The notes: generated by a model from the letters alone, not told the origin. DNA of 64,000 nt from Marivivens sp. (GCA_024642115.1 JAHEBU010000005.1:1-64000), one strand, 5' to 3'. Positions 30,918 to 39,418 are shown, counted from the first letter of the stretch. Program-made: numbers and translations.

Positions 30918-30932
30918 TTACCCGATCTTTAC
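30918..30932 (+). promoter_or_regulatory. CtrA-like site between fliK and flgJ
   Basis: TTAC-N7-TTAC, with exactly the seven-base spacing of the Caulobacter CtrA consensus TTAA-N7-TTAA. It sits 47 bases before the FlgJ-like start and 50 bases before the divergent fliK start. Each half deviates by one base, so this is an inference supported by similar sites in the cluster. Confidence 0.4.
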
Positions 30933-30978
30933 CAGTGCCCCATCAATGTGAGAAAAATTCAACTGCTGGAGCCCAGCC

Positions 30979-31266
30979 ATGACAGAAATTGCCACCACAC
31001 AGGGTATCGCTTCTGCGCCCCGCCCCTCTGCCCCGTACCAAGACGAGCAGTTGCGACGGGCCTCGGAACAACTTGAAGCAAGTTTCTTGTCTGAAATGCT
31101 CAAGTCGGCTGGACTGGATGGAAGTGCGGGGGGATTTGGCGGCGGGATCGGAGAAGAGCAGTTTTCGTCCTATCTTCGTGATGAGCAGGCCAAGATGATG
31201 GTCAAGGCCGGGGGAATCGGTCTTGCCCAGACGCTGTTCGAAGCCATGAAGGGGCGCGAGGGATGA
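30979..31266 (+). CDS. flgJ: FlgJ-like rod-binding protein (no muramidase domain)
   Basis: 95 residues, matching only the N-terminal rod-scaffolding domain of FlgJ (QLRRASEQLEASFLSEMLKSAG ... YLRDEQAKMMVKAGGIGLAQTLFEAM). The C-terminal glucosaminidase of enteric FlgJ is absent, as usual in alphaproteobacteria; a separate lytic transglycosylase gene (45069-45767) may supply that activity. The stop overlaps the FlgN-like start (ATGA). Confidence 0.85.
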   Translation: MTEIATTQGIASAPRPSAPYQDEQLRRASEQLEASFLSEMLKSAGLDGSAGGFGGGIGEEQFSSYLRDEQAKMMVKAGGIGLAQTLFEAMKGREG

Positions 31267-31589
31267 GCGCTGCTGCCCTGTTTCACCACCTCGAGGAGGA
31301 GCGTCGCGCCGTCTTGTCAGGTGACTACCGCACTTTGGAAAAGATTGCGTCTGCCAAGGCCGATCTGTTGTCGGACTTGGCCCGCGACGATCCCGGCCTG
31401 TTGCAGAGCATTGCCAGCGCCATCGCCCGAAATCAGAGGTTGTTGGCTGCAGCGATCGAAGGCGTACAGACGGCGCAACAGCGGATTGCAGTTCTCAAGG
31501 ACGTGCGGGATACGCTTCGGACCTATGATGCCCAAGGTCACAAGGCCAACCTGTCCGAATCCAGGCCCACGATCGAGCGCAAGGCGTGA
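31263..31589 (+). CDS. FlgN-like flagellar export chaperone
   Basis: 108 residues, all-helical, with the heptad-like pattern of FlgN family proteins (LEEERRAVLSGDYRTLEKIASAKADLLSDL). FlgN binds hook-filament junction proteins FlgK and FlgL before export. Family assignment rests on size, helical pattern, the translational overlap with FlgJ and the flagellar context, since the family is divergent. Confidence 0.65.
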   Translation: MSAAALFHHLEEERRAVLSGDYRTLEKIASAKADLLSDLARDDPGLLQSIASAIARNQRLLAAAIEGVQTAQQRIAVLKDVRDTLRTYDAQGHKANLSESRPTIERKA

Positions 31590-31629
31590 CCGAGATTTCC
31601 TAAAATTGGAACAAGGTAACAGCAACGAG

Positions 31630-31644
31630 TTAGCGTTCTGTTAG
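31630..31644 (+). promoter_or_regulatory. CtrA-like site upstream of the flagellin gene
   Basis: TTAG-N7-TTAG, both halves preceded by G, at CtrA-type spacing and 161 bases before the flagellin start. One mismatch per half from TTAA-N7-TTAA. Consistent with a class of late flagellar promoter directly or indirectly under CtrA. Confidence 0.45.
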
Positions 31645-31737
31645 CCTCGGTCCGTCAAAGATCACTACACATCCAGACCGGATGCCGCGGACGCAAACAA
31701 AACAGCGGTCGCGATCGTCAGAACGACGTTTCCAGCT

Positions 31738-31782
31738 GCCGGAACCCCGGCGGCCCCTGAAAACCTCGGCGCAAAAAGCGCC
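31738..31782 (+). promoter_or_regulatory. two hairpins in the flagellin 5' leader
   Basis: GCCGG/CCGGC (31738-31742 and 31747-31751) and GGCGC/GCGCC (31768-31772 and 31778-31782) lie 24-68 bases before the flagellin ATG, followed by a purine-rich stretch and AAAAGGA. FlbT binds the flagellin leader and represses translation in Caulobacter, so these hairpins are candidate targets of the FlbT/FlaF pair encoded downstream. Confidence 0.45.
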
Positions 31783-31805
31783 AAACGCAAAAAAGGAAAA
31801 GGACA

Positions 31806-33017
31806 ATGTCCAGCATTCTGACCAACAACGGCGCAATGACTGCGCTGCAAACCCTCAAGTCGATCAACATGAACCTGGGTAAGACTCAGGCCCTCATCTC
31901 GACGGGCAAGAACGTCGCCTCTGCCAAGGATAACTCCTCGGTCTGGGCGATCTCCAAGGTGATGGAAGCCGACGTCAAGGGCTTCAAGGGCATCAAGGAC
32001 AGCCTGTCGCTGGGGTCTTCGACTGTCGCTGTGGCCCGTCAGGCCGCAGAAACGGTGACCGACCTGCTGACTGACATGAAGGGCAAGATCGTCGCGGCCC
32101 AGGAATCCAACGTTGACCGCGTCAAGATCCAGACTGACATCAGCGCACTGCGCGACCAGATCACGTCCGTGGTCGGCGCCGCTCAGTTCAACGGTCTGAA
32201 CCTCGTCAACGGCACCGAAAGCACCGTCAATATCCTGTCTTCGTTAGACCGGGCGTCTGACGGCACTGTCACGACCTCGTCTATCGCGGTCAATGCACAG
32301 GACCTTTCGACCGGCAATTACGTCGCATCCGATGTCTTTACCGCTGGTACGGCGTCGACCGTTTCGGCGGCTGGCGACACCTTCGTGATGAGCCTTGATG
32401 CCGGCGGCGGTGCCGACGACATTCAGATCGCAAACGGCGGGACATGGGCAGCCGGCGACAAGGTATCGATCCGCCTTGGTGACAAGACTGCAAGCTATAC
32501 GCTCAGCGCCGCCGATGTGGCGTCGACCACCCCTGACGATCTGGTGGCCGTCGGGCTTAAGAACGCGATCGAATCCCTGGGAATCGCTGATTTGACTGTC
32601 GACTACGACAGCGGCAGCCCGGGCGTTCTTTCGTTCACCAACAATGGCACTAATGACCTCGCGGTTTCGGGCCAGTTCAAGAACGCCGGTGCAGGTGGTC
32701 TGGGTGAAATCTCGACCATCGACGTGTCCACGGGTGCCGGCGCAACTGCGGCGTTGGCAAGTATCGAAGGGCTGTTGCAAACCTCGATCGACGCCGCGTC
32801 GGCCTTTGGTTCGGTTCAGGGCCGGATCGAAACCCAGGCAAGCTTTATCGGCAAACTGTCCGACTCGCTGACCTCGGGGATCGGTTCAATGGTCGATGCC
32901 GACATGGAAGAAGCCTCGGCTCGTCTGCAGGCCCTTCAGGTCCAGCAGCAGCTGGGCGTTCAGGCTCTGTCGATTGCCAACCAGGCACCGCAGTCGGTTC
33001 TGTCGCTGTTCCGCTAA
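31806..33017 (+). CDS. flagellin
   Basis: 403 residues. Conserved D0/D1 ends (MSSILTNNGAMTALQTLKSINMNLGKTQALISTGKNVASAKDNSS and ARLQALQVQQQLGVQALSIANQAPQSVLSLFR) flank a variable central region (about 140-310) rich in Thr, Ser, Ala and Gly, exposed on the filament and a plausible glycosylation target. It is the only flagellin in the window. A strong hairpin terminator follows, then flaF and flbT, its post-transcriptional regulators. Confidence 0.96.
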   Translation: MSSILTNNGAMTALQTLKSINMNLGKTQALISTGKNVASAKDNSSVWAISKVMEADVKGFKGIKDSLSLGSSTVAVARQAAETVTDLLTDMKGKIVAAQESNVDRVKIQTDISALRDQITSVVGAAQFNGLNLVNGTESTVNILSSLDRASDGTVTTSSIAVNAQDLSTGNYVASDVFTAGTASTVSAAGDTFVMSLDAGGGADDIQIANGGTWAAGDKVSIRLGDKTASYTLSAADVASTTPDDLVAVGLKNAIESLGIADLTVDYDSGSPGVLSFTNNGTNDLAVSGQFKNAGAGGLGEISTIDVSTGAGATAALASIEGLLQTSIDAASAFGSVQGRIETQASFIGKLSDSLTSGIGSMVDADMEEASARLQALQVQQQLGVQALSIANQAPQSVLSLFR

Positions 33018-33023
33018 GGGACA

Positions 33024-33052
33024 GGGTGAGGCGCGGATGCCGCGCCTCACCC
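33024..33052 (+). terminator. hairpin after the flagellin gene
   Basis: A perfect 13-base-pair stem (33024-33036 with 33040-33052) and 3-base loop begin six bases after the flagellin stop codon. A second small stem CGCGG/CCGCG (33058-33062, 33068-33072) follows. There is no T-run, so besides termination it may stabilise the abundant flagellin mRNA while allowing some read-through to flaF-flbT. Confidence 0.75.
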
Positions 33053-33104
33053 ATCTCCGCGGTAAAACCGCGCTAGGTTTCATTCCGTCCCGAAAGGACT
33101 CCCC

Positions 33105-33479
33105 GTGAACGCCATCGAACAAGCGCGCCAGGCCTATGCGCCGGCCCAAGCGCCATGTCGCACCGATCGGTCGACCGAACATCTTGTCTTCAGCCGGATA
33201 ACGTCGGCGCTCTTGAAGGCCGATCAGGCCTCGCCCCCCGATTTTCCGCGTCTCGTTGCAGCCCTTCATGAAAATCGGCGGCTCTGGACCATCCTAGCGG
33301 CTGACGTCGCCGACGACGGAAACTCGTTGCCTCGACAGTTGCGTGCCCAGATATTCTACCTCGCGGAATTCACGGATCTTCACACTGACCGCGTCTTACG
33401 CGGCGAAGCGACCGCTGCGGCTCTTATCGATATCAACACAGCCATGATGCGTGGCCTAAGTGGTCAGGGAGGACGCTGA
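33105..33479 (+). CDS. flaF: flagellar biosynthesis regulator FlaF
   Basis: 124 residues, beginning at GTG behind AAAGGA. Conserved FlaF features include RQAYAPAQ near the start, ERxVFSRITSAL-like EHLVFSRITSALLKA and AALHENRRLWTILAADVADDGNSLPRQLRAQIFYLAEF. FlaF promotes flagellin synthesis or secretion in alphaproteobacteria. Stop and flbT start overlap (TGATG). Confidence 0.9.
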   Translation: MNAIEQARQAYAPAQAPCRTDRSTEHLVFSRITSALLKADQASPPDFPRLVAALHENRRLWTILAADVADDGNSLPRQLRAQIFYLAEFTDLHTDRVLRGEATAAALIDINTAMMRGLSGQGGR

Positions 33480-33889
33480 TGTCCGGTCTTGTTCTCAAAC
33501 TCAGCCCAAAGGAGCGGGTTCTGGTTAACGGAGCGGTCATCGAAAACGGCGACCGCCGGTCCAGACTGGCCATCCTGACGCCCAACGCCAACATCCTGCG
33601 CCTGCGCGATGCCATTCGCCCTGACGAGGTCAACACACCGGTTCGCCGTGTCTGTTACATCGCCCAACTGGTTCTGTCCGGTGACGTCGACCCGGCCGAG
33701 GCCCGTCTGCAATTGCTGCGGGGGATCGAGCAACTCAGCCTTGCCCTGTGCGATCACGACAGCCGCACCCAGTTGACAGAAGCCACTCAAGGCGTGTTGG
33801 AGGGGGACTTTTATCGCGTGCTCAAACGCCTTCGTGCATTGTTGCCGCGGGAAGAGCGGCTTCTGGCCGGGATGCCGAGGGCGTCATGA
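33479..33889 (+). CDS. flbT: flagellar biosynthesis repressor FlbT
   Basis: 136 residues with the family pattern LVLKLSPKERVLVNGAVIENGDRRSRLAILT ... ANILRLRDAIRPDEVNTPVRRVCYIAQLVLSGD. In Caulobacter it represses flagellin mRNA translation when hook assembly is incomplete. It overlaps flaF upstream and the DUF1217 gene downstream by four bases, so three proteins are coupled. Confidence 0.92.
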   Translation: MSGLVLKLSPKERVLVNGAVIENGDRRSRLAILTPNANILRLRDAIRPDEVNTPVRRVCYIAQLVLSGDVDPAEARLQLLRGIEQLSLALCDHDSRTQLTEATQGVLEGDFYRVLKRLRALLPREERLLAGMPRAS

Positions 33890-34677
33890 CCTTCCAACCG
33901 GTCATTCCCTTTTCTGGTTACAGCGGGTGGCGATTCCTTCAGCGCACGCTCGACAACCAGAAGACGGCCTATGTCCAAAGCAACGAGGTAAAACGCGCGT
34001 CAGACTATTTCCGGGAAAACATCGGAAAGGTCCGCACCGCCGAAGACCTGGTCAACAACCGTCGGCTTCTCGAGGTCAGCCTCAAAGCGTTTGGGTTGGA
34101 GGCTGACATCAACAACAAGTACTTCATTCGCAAAGTGCTGGAAGATGGTGTGTTGAAGGACGATGCCCTGTCCAACAAGCTGTCCGACAAGAGGTATTCG
34201 GCCATGGCACTTGCCTTTGGCTTCGGGGACCTTGGGTCACGTACTGCGTTGGCCAGGTTCCCGGACGAAATCCTGAATAAATATAACGACCGCTCGTTCG
34301 AAGCGGCCGTGGGCGAACAGAACGACTCGATGCGTCTGGCGATGAACGTTGCTCCGGGCATTTCCGATATTATCGAAAAAACTACATCTGCCGACGCTCG
34401 CTGGTTCGCGATCATGGGTAACCCACCGCTGCGCAAGGTTTTTGAAGGCGCTTTCGGACTGCCCAAATCCTTTGGAACTCTTAACCTAGATCAGCAGCTG
34501 GGGATCTTCAAAAGTCGGGCCGAACAAATCCTCGGATCCAACGACGTCGGTACGTTTACTGAGCCGGACAAGCAGGAAAAGCTCATTCGCCTGTACTTGA
34601 TCCGCAGCGAGGCGTCGACCGCCGGTCTGTCATCGGGATCTGTCGCCCTGAGCCTTTTGCAGGCTTCTCAGGGTTGA
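33886..34677 (+). CDS. DUF1217 flagellar-associated protein
   Basis: 263 residues, with the pattern of the alphaproteobacterial DUF1217 family (VIPFSGYSGWRFLQRTLDNQKTAYVQSNEVKRASDYFRENIGKVRTAEDLVNNRRLLEVSLKAFGL). The ATG at 33886 overlaps the flbT stop. Members occur almost only inside flagellar clusters, but the molecular function is unknown; it is not a FlgF-type rod protein despite older annotations. Its coupling to flaF-flbT hints at a role in flagellin handling. Confidence 0.75.
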   Translation: MTFQPVIPFSGYSGWRFLQRTLDNQKTAYVQSNEVKRASDYFRENIGKVRTAEDLVNNRRLLEVSLKAFGLEADINNKYFIRKVLEDGVLKDDALSNKLSDKRYSAMALAFGFGDLGSRTALARFPDEILNKYNDRSFEAAVGEQNDSMRLAMNVAPGISDIIEKTTSADARWFAIMGNPPLRKVFEGAFGLPKSFGTLNLDQQLGIFKSRAEQILGSNDVGTFTEPDKQEKLIRLYLIRSEASTAGLSSGSVALSLLQASQG

Positions 34678-34690
34678 ACTTACGGCCGTG

Positions 34691-36028
34691 CTAGGACGGT
34701 CGGCGTCCGCCAGAAGCAGACCCTAGAACCTGTTTGAGAGCGGCGAAACTGGCTGGAATTCCTTTTCCTTCCTTTAGAGCCAGAAACTTTTCCAGGGCCG
34801 GCTTGACCGCGATAGCCTGATCCAGCTTTGGGTCAGATCCAGCAGTGTAAAGCCCGGATTGGATCATCAGTTCGGACCGGTCATGAGCCCCCAGATGGCC
34901 ACGCGCTTCAGCAATGGCTTGATTCTCAGCGTCAGTGGCAACACCGGGCAGGCAACGCGATACCGATCGCAACAGATCTATTGCCGGAAAGCGACCTCGC
35001 TCGGCAATGGTTCTGTCCAGGACTATATGTCCGTCCAGAACGCCGCGAAGCATGTCTGCCACTGGCTCTTCCATATCTGACCCTGCAACGAGAACCGTGT
35101 AGATCGCAGTGATGTCACCGGTGTCGGTCGTCCCCGGCCCCGCCCGCTCGCACAGGGCGGCGATCGTGGCGCCGGTGCTTGCCGGAAATCCACGCAGCCC
35201 TGCAACTTCTCCCGACGCTACAGCAAGTTCCCGGTGCGCCTCAGCGAAGCGGGTTACCGAATCGACCAGCAAGAGAACGTGTCGGCCAGTATCCCGAAAA
35301 TGCTCGGCGACGGCGGTCGCAGTCCAGGCGCATCGCCGACGCACTTGCGGTGCTCGGTCAGATGTCGCTGCGACGACAACCGACCGCTTCATCCCCTCGG
35401 GCCCCAATACGACGTCGATGAATTCCCGGACTTCGCGCCCCCGTTCACCGACCAGAGCGATGACGATCACGTCGGCCTCCACGGTCCGGGCCAAGTCGGC
35501 CAACAATGTTGATTTCCCGACGCCCGATCCGGCAAAAAGGCCCAACCTTTGACCACGAGCGATGGGCAGGAGGGTGTTGAGAACTGCAAAGCCAGTTCCG
35601 ATTCGGGCCCCCATCGGCCGCCTTTGATAGGGTGAAGGGGGATTGGCCCGCACGGGACGGGCGACCTTGCCCGGCAAAAGAGGCCGAATGTCGAGCGGTC
35701 GTCCGTCCGGGTCGATGACCCGACCGATCCAGTCATCATGCGGGCAAAGGGATTGTGGGGGGTCGAGCCGAACCCGATCCCCGATCGAAACACCGTCGGC
35801 GCCACCTTCGGGCAGGATTCGGACGCGCCCAGCGGACAAGTGGATTGCTTCGCCGCGAGTCTGCGCGCCGGTCGACAGGATTCGCACCCTGTCCCCCAGC
35901 CTCACGAAATCGGGAAATCCGGCCACATCGACCAGTCCCCCAGAGACAGCAACGACCTGACCCAAGGCATGAACTGCGGAAAGCCCTCCGATCATTCGGG
36001 TCGCCCGTTCGATCATATCATCAGTCAT
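34691..36028 (-). CDS. fliI: flagellar export ATPase FliI
   Basis: 445 residues. The F1-beta-like ATPase core has Walker A AGSGVGKS (about 166-173), followed by the DELSD-equivalent VLLLVDSVTRFAEAHRE and the RGFPAST region. It energises and orders type III export with FliH and FliJ. The start at 36028 follows a perfect AGGAGG; a frame reaching 36193 runs through the flgB promoter and is rejected. It is a single gene divergent from flgB. Confidence 0.95.
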   Translation of the reverse strand: MTDDMIERATRMIGGLSAVHALGQVVAVSGGLVDVAGFPDFVRLGDRVRILSTGAQTRGEAIHLSAGRVRILPEGGADGVSIGDRVRLDPPQSLCPHDDWIGRVIDPDGRPLDIRPLLPGKVARPVRANPPSPYQRRPMGARIGTGFAVLNTLLPIARGQRLGLFAGSGVGKSTLLADLARTVEADVIVIALVGERGREVREFIDVVLGPEGMKRSVVVAATSDRAPQVRRRCAWTATAVAEHFRDTGRHVLLLVDSVTRFAEAHRELAVASGEVAGLRGFPASTGATIAALCERAGPGTTDTGDITAIYTVLVAGSDMEEPVADMLRGVLDGHIVLDRTIAERGRFPAIDLLRSVSRCLPGVATDAENQAIAEARGHLGAHDRSELMIQSGLYTAGSDPKLDQAIAVKPALEKFLALKEGKGIPASFAALKQVLGSASGGRRPS

Positions 36029-36049
36029 CAACCAACCTCCTGTCCGGAA

Positions 36050-36064
36050 CAAACCATCTTTTAA
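36050..36064 (+). promoter_or_regulatory. CtrA-like site between fliI and flgB
   Basis: CAAA-CCATCTT-TTAA. The right half is perfect and the stretch AACCAT-N3-TTAA matches the extended CtrA half-site TTAACCAT except for its first two bases. An adjacent inverted repeat TTAAGG/CCTTAA (36061-36066, 36073-36078) overlaps it. It lies between the two divergent starts, 22 bases from fliI and 49 from flgB. Confidence 0.45.
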
Positions 36065-36112
36065 GGAATCACCCTTAAGGCTTGGTTGAAGCCAATCGAG
36101 GGAGAAGCCCCG

Positions 36113-36493
36113 ATGTACGAGAATCTGAATGTATTCCAAACTGCCAGTGCGCTTGCCAGCCACTCTGCCCGGCAACAGTCGACCATTGCGCAAAACATCG
36201 CAAATGCCGACACGCCTGGTTACCAGGCCCGCACGCTCGCCTCGTTCGAGGCCAGCTATCGCGACAAATCCGGCCTGCCTTTACGCGAAACCCGTGCGGG
36301 ACACATTGCGGGATCAAATGCGCCCGCGGTCGCCCGTGAAACGCTGGAAGCGACAGAACCGTCCCCCAACGGCAATTCTGTCTCTCTCGAAGAAGAGATG
36401 GTCAATGCCGTCGCCGCTCAACAGCGGCACGATCAGGCCTTGGCCGTGTACAAGCACGGGTTAAGCATCCTGCGCATGAGCCTTGGTCGATAG
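36113..36493 (+). CDS. flgB: flagellar basal-body rod protein FlgB
   Basis: 126 residues. The rod-protein N-terminal motif ARQQSTIAQNIANADTPGYQAR is present. The start at 36113 (MYENLNVFQTASALA) behind GGGAG matches family beginnings; a frame from 36086 is too long. First gene of a plus-strand rod operon flgB-flgC-fliE-fliQ-flgF-flgG-flgA-flgH-fliL-like. Confidence 0.93.
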   Translation: MYENLNVFQTASALASHSARQQSTIAQNIANADTPGYQARTLASFEASYRDKSGLPLRETRAGHIAGSNAPAVARETLEATEPSPNGNSVSLEEEMVNAVAAQQRHDQALAVYKHGLSILRMSLGR

Positions 36494-36502
36494 GAGGCGT
36501 GG

Positions 36503-36895
36503 ATGACTGATTTCACCAATGCAATGTCCGTCTCTGCCAGCGGGATGAAAGCACAGGCCACACGTCTTCGGCACGTTTCCGAGAATATCGCGAACACCGA
36601 CACGCCCGGATATCATCGCAAGATGGTCTCGTTCGAGGAAGAGTTGCGTGCAGGTACACGCAATGGCTCCGTGACCGTTGGCGATGTTGCGCTCGATCAG
36701 ACCGCGCCCGAAAAAATCTTCGACCCCTCCAATCCAATGGCAGATTCCAGCGGGTACTACGAAGGGTCCAATGTGGACCTCATGGTCGAAATTGCTGATG
36801 CCCGCGAGGCGCAGCGCAGTTACGAAGCCAACCTCAAGATGTTCGATCAGGTGCGCCAGATGTCGGCGAGCCTGTTGGATCTTCTTCGCAAATAA
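36503..36895 (+). CDS. flgC: flagellar basal-body rod protein FlgC
   Basis: 130 residues with the N-terminal ASGMKAQATRLRHVSENIANTDTPGYHRK and C-terminal EIADAREAQRSYEANLKMFDQVRQM motifs of proximal rod proteins. It starts nine bases after flgB behind a perfect AGGAGG. Confidence 0.95.
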   Translation: MTDFTNAMSVSASGMKAQATRLRHVSENIANTDTPGYHRKMVSFEEELRAGTRNGSVTVGDVALDQTAPEKIFDPSNPMADSSGYYEGSNVDLMVEIADAREAQRSYEANLKMFDQVRQMSASLLDLLRK

Positions 36896-36906
36896 GGATC
36901 CCCCAG

Positions 36907-37194
36907 ATGGAACTGACCACCTCTCTCGTCTCTCAAGCGTATGCCGCCAACAAATCGGCAACTGCGCCACAGCCCGGATCGGGCGACGGAAACGCCTTTT
37001 CGGCCTTTATGGCCGACTATGCGGCGACCCTGCAAAACGGCGAACGATCGGCGATGAACGCGATGACGACCGGGGCCGATCCCCACGCCATGGTCCAGGC
37101 GTTGGCCCAGACCGAGCTGGCGGTCGAGACAGCGGTAACCGTCAGGGACAAAGTCGTCGAGGCCTATCAGGAAATCCTGCGGATGCCGGTATGA
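36907..37194 (+). CDS. fliE: flagellar hook-basal body complex protein FliE
   Basis: 95 residues. Short helical protein joining the MS ring to the rod; the conserved C-terminal segment VQALAQTELAVETAVTVRDKVVEAYQEILRMPV is clear. Behind AAGGA, in the flgB-flgC-fliE order. Confidence 0.92.
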   Translation: MELTTSLVSQAYAANKSATAPQPGSGDGNAFSAFMADYAATLQNGERSAMNAMTTGADPHAMVQALAQTELAVETAVTVRDKVVEAYQEILRMPV

Positions 37195-37204
37195 GGCTGA
37201 TCCG

Positions 37205-37474
37205 ATGATGTCCGAGCCGATGTTCTACGACACGCTCCGCCAGAGTCTCTGGATTGCGGTGCTTACCTCTTTGCCGATCCTGTCGGTCGCTCTTGTAACG
37301 GGGTTGGTGATCGGTCTGTTTCAGGCTCTGACGTCGATCCAGGAAATGACGCTGACCTTCGTGCCCAAGATGATCGCAATTGTCGCCGTGTTCTGGATGA
37401 CCATGGGCTTCATGACCGAAACGCTGGTGGGGTTCTTTCAGACCACCCTGATTCCGATAATTGCAGGGGTTTGA
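37205..37474 (+). CDS. fliQ: flagellar export gate protein FliQ
   Basis: 89 residues with two hydrophobic helices (about 15-40 and 52-80) and the family pattern LWIAVLTSLPILSVALVTGLVIGLFQALTSIQEMTLTFVPKM. Part of the FliPQR export gate, whose other subunits are encoded at 42196-42975 (fliR) and 53077-53805 (fliP). Either ATG at 37205 or 37208 is possible. Confidence 0.95.
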   Translation: MMSEPMFYDTLRQSLWIAVLTSLPILSVALVTGLVIGLFQALTSIQEMTLTFVPKMIAIVAVFWMTMGFMTETLVGFFQTTLIPIIAGV

Positions 37475-37477
37475 ACC

Positions 37478-38194
37478 ATGGATAACGCCAATTACACCGC
37501 ACTGACCCGGCAATCTGGCCTGCTTTCAGAAATGCGGATCGTGGCCAACAACATCGCCAATGCAAACACGACCGGATTTCGAACCGAAGGGCTGATGTTT
37601 GCCGAACACATCGCCGCCCTCGGGCCGGATCACGATTCACTGTCCATGGCGACCTCGACCGTCCGCGATACGTCTCTCGCTCAGGGTGCGATCAGCAGCA
37701 CCGGCGGCACATTCGATCTTGCCATTGAGGGGGACGGGTTCTTTCTTGTCCAGACCCCGAACGGAGAGAGGCTGACCCGCGCGGGGTCATTCACGCCCAA
37801 TGGCGATGGCGACCTTGTGACGATGGAAGGGTACCCGGTTCTGGATTCGGGCGGCGCCCCGGTTTTTGTGCCACAGGGGGTCGGGTCCATCGGGATCGCT
37901 CCGGATGGCACGCTGTCCGCCGATGGTCAGCCAGTGGGCCAGATCGGCATCGTTGTCCCAAGCGACCCCAACGGCCTGATTCGCGAGGACGGCGTTCGGT
38001 TCGAGGCGCAGGGCGGTTACGAACCGGCCATCGATGGCAGAATGCTTCAGGGCTTTCTGGAGGAATCCAACGTCAACCCGATCCTTCAGGTCAGCCGGAT
38101 GATCGAAGTGCAGCGGGCCTATGAATTGGGCCAAAGCTTCATGGACAAAGAGGACGAGCGCATTCGCGGCGTCATTCAGGCCCTTGGCCGATAG
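37478..38194 (+). CDS. flgF: flagellar basal-body rod protein FlgF
   Basis: 238 residues, beginning MDNANYTALTRQSGLLSEMRIVANNIANANTTGFRTEG. The C-terminal LEESNVNPILQVSRMIEVQRAYELGQ motif is present. It lies three bases after fliQ and twelve before flgG and forms the proximal part of the rod with FlgB and FlgC. Confidence 0.93.
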   Translation: MDNANYTALTRQSGLLSEMRIVANNIANANTTGFRTEGLMFAEHIAALGPDHDSLSMATSTVRDTSLAQGAISSTGGTFDLAIEGDGFFLVQTPNGERLTRAGSFTPNGDGDLVTMEGYPVLDSGGAPVFVPQGVGSIGIAPDGTLSADGQPVGQIGIVVPSDPNGLIREDGVRFEAQGGYEPAIDGRMLQGFLEESNVNPILQVSRMIEVQRAYELGQSFMDKEDERIRGVIQALGR

Positions 38195-38206
38195 GAGAGA
38201 TCATAG

Positions 38207-38992
38207 ATGCGTGCCTTAGAAATCGCGGCCGCTGGCATGTCGGCCCAGCAGACCAGGGTCGAGGTTATTTCCAATAACCTCGCCAACATGAGCACCACTG
38301 GATACAACGCTCGACGGGCTGAATTTGCCGATCTGCACTATCAGCAAATGGCGCGGCCCGGAACAATCAACGCGGCCGACGGAACCGTCTTGCCCACCGG
38401 GGTCCAGCTGGGGCTGGGAGTCAGGCCGACCGCTGTTTCGGTGATGTTGTCCCAAGGCTCACTTGCGGCAACGGGTGGTGATCTCGATGTGGCGATCGAG
38501 GGAAAAGGCTACCTCGAAGTTACGCTGCCGAACGGAACCCCTGCATATACACGCGACGGAGCCCTTAAACGGTCCCCTGACGGACAGATTGTCACTTCGG
38601 ACGGCTATCCGGTGGTCCCAGGCATTACGATCCCGCCTGATGCCCGGTCGATTTCGATCAACGCAGAAGGCGAGGTTTACGCCTATTTTGCCAATCAGGT
38701 GCAACCATCGCTTCTCGGTCAGTTCACTCTGGCCGATTTCACGAACCCAAAGGGGCTGGAGGCCATTGGCTCCAACCTCTTTACCGAAACTCCCGCGTCG
38801 GGGCCTTCGTTGGTCTCGACCCCCGGCCAAAATGGCCTCGGAGTGCTGCGCCAAGGCTATCTCGAAGATAGTTCGGTCGATCCGGTGAAGGAAGTCACCG
38901 ATCTGATCGAGGCGCAGCGCGGGTACGAACTCAACTCCAAGGTCATCACGGCAGCCGACCAGATGCTGGGTGCCATGGTGCAGATCCGATGA
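38207..38992 (+). CDS. flgG: flagellar distal rod protein FlgG
   Basis: 261 residues, the standard length. The N-terminus MRALEIAAAGMSAQQTRVEVISNNLANMSTTGYNARRAEFADL and C-terminal YLEDSSVDPVKEVTDLIEAQRGYELNSKVI are diagnostic. It follows GGAGAG and its stop overlaps flgA. Confidence 0.96.
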   Translation: MRALEIAAAGMSAQQTRVEVISNNLANMSTTGYNARRAEFADLHYQQMARPGTINAADGTVLPTGVQLGLGVRPTAVSVMLSQGSLAATGGDLDVAIEGKGYLEVTLPNGTPAYTRDGALKRSPDGQIVTSDGYPVVPGITIPPDARSISINAEGEVYAYFANQVQPSLLGQFTLADFTNPKGLEAIGSNLFTETPASGPSLVSTPGQNGLGVLRQGYLEDSSVDPVKEVTDLIEAQRGYELNSKVITAADQMLGAMVQIR

Positions 38993-39405
38993 TCCGCTCT
39001 TGCCTTCTGGTATGCCTTCTGGCGGGGCCGGCGGCCGCCGAAAGCGTGGTCGCCGCACGGACGATTCCGCCTCATACAGTGATTGGGCCGGACGATCTGT
39101 TGCTGCGCGAGATTGTCGTTCCTGGCGCTGTCGAAAACATGGCGGAAATCGTCGGCCTGGAATCGCGAGTGGCCCTCTATGCCGGTCGGCCAATTCGTCC
39201 CGGCGACCTTGGTTATCCGGCCGTGGTCGACCGTAATCAGATTATCCCGCTGATTTACCAAGGCGTTGGCGTCGTGATCTCCACGGAAGGGCGCGCGATG
39301 GATCGTGCCGGACCGGGGGACCTGATCCGGGTCATGAACATGACGTCACGAGCCACCGTGACCGCGCGGATCGGCATCGATGGGGCTGCCTATGTCAATC
39401 AATGA
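38989..39405 (+). CDS. flgA: flagellar P-ring chaperone FlgA
   Basis: 138 residues, shorter than enteric FlgA but usual for this group. It has a signal peptide (about 1-15), then an SAF domain (VVAARTIPPHTVIGPDDLLLREIVV ... AGRPIRPGDLGYP) and a C-terminal chaperone region. It assists P-ring assembly from FlgI in the periplasm. Start overlaps the flgG stop (ATGA). Confidence 0.9.
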   Translation: MIRSCLLVCLLAGPAAAESVVAARTIPPHTVIGPDDLLLREIVVPGAVENMAEIVGLESRVALYAGRPIRPGDLGYPAVVDRNQIIPLIYQGVGVVISTEGRAMDRAGPGDLIRVMNMTSRATVTARIGIDGAAYVNQ

Positions 39406-39418
39406 AAGAGGATCGTCG

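Noticed and set aside
37205-37474. Possibility that fliQ belongs to a non-flagellar type III secretion system
   Set aside because: It is embedded between fliE and flgF in a rod operon, and all other export components here are flagellar.
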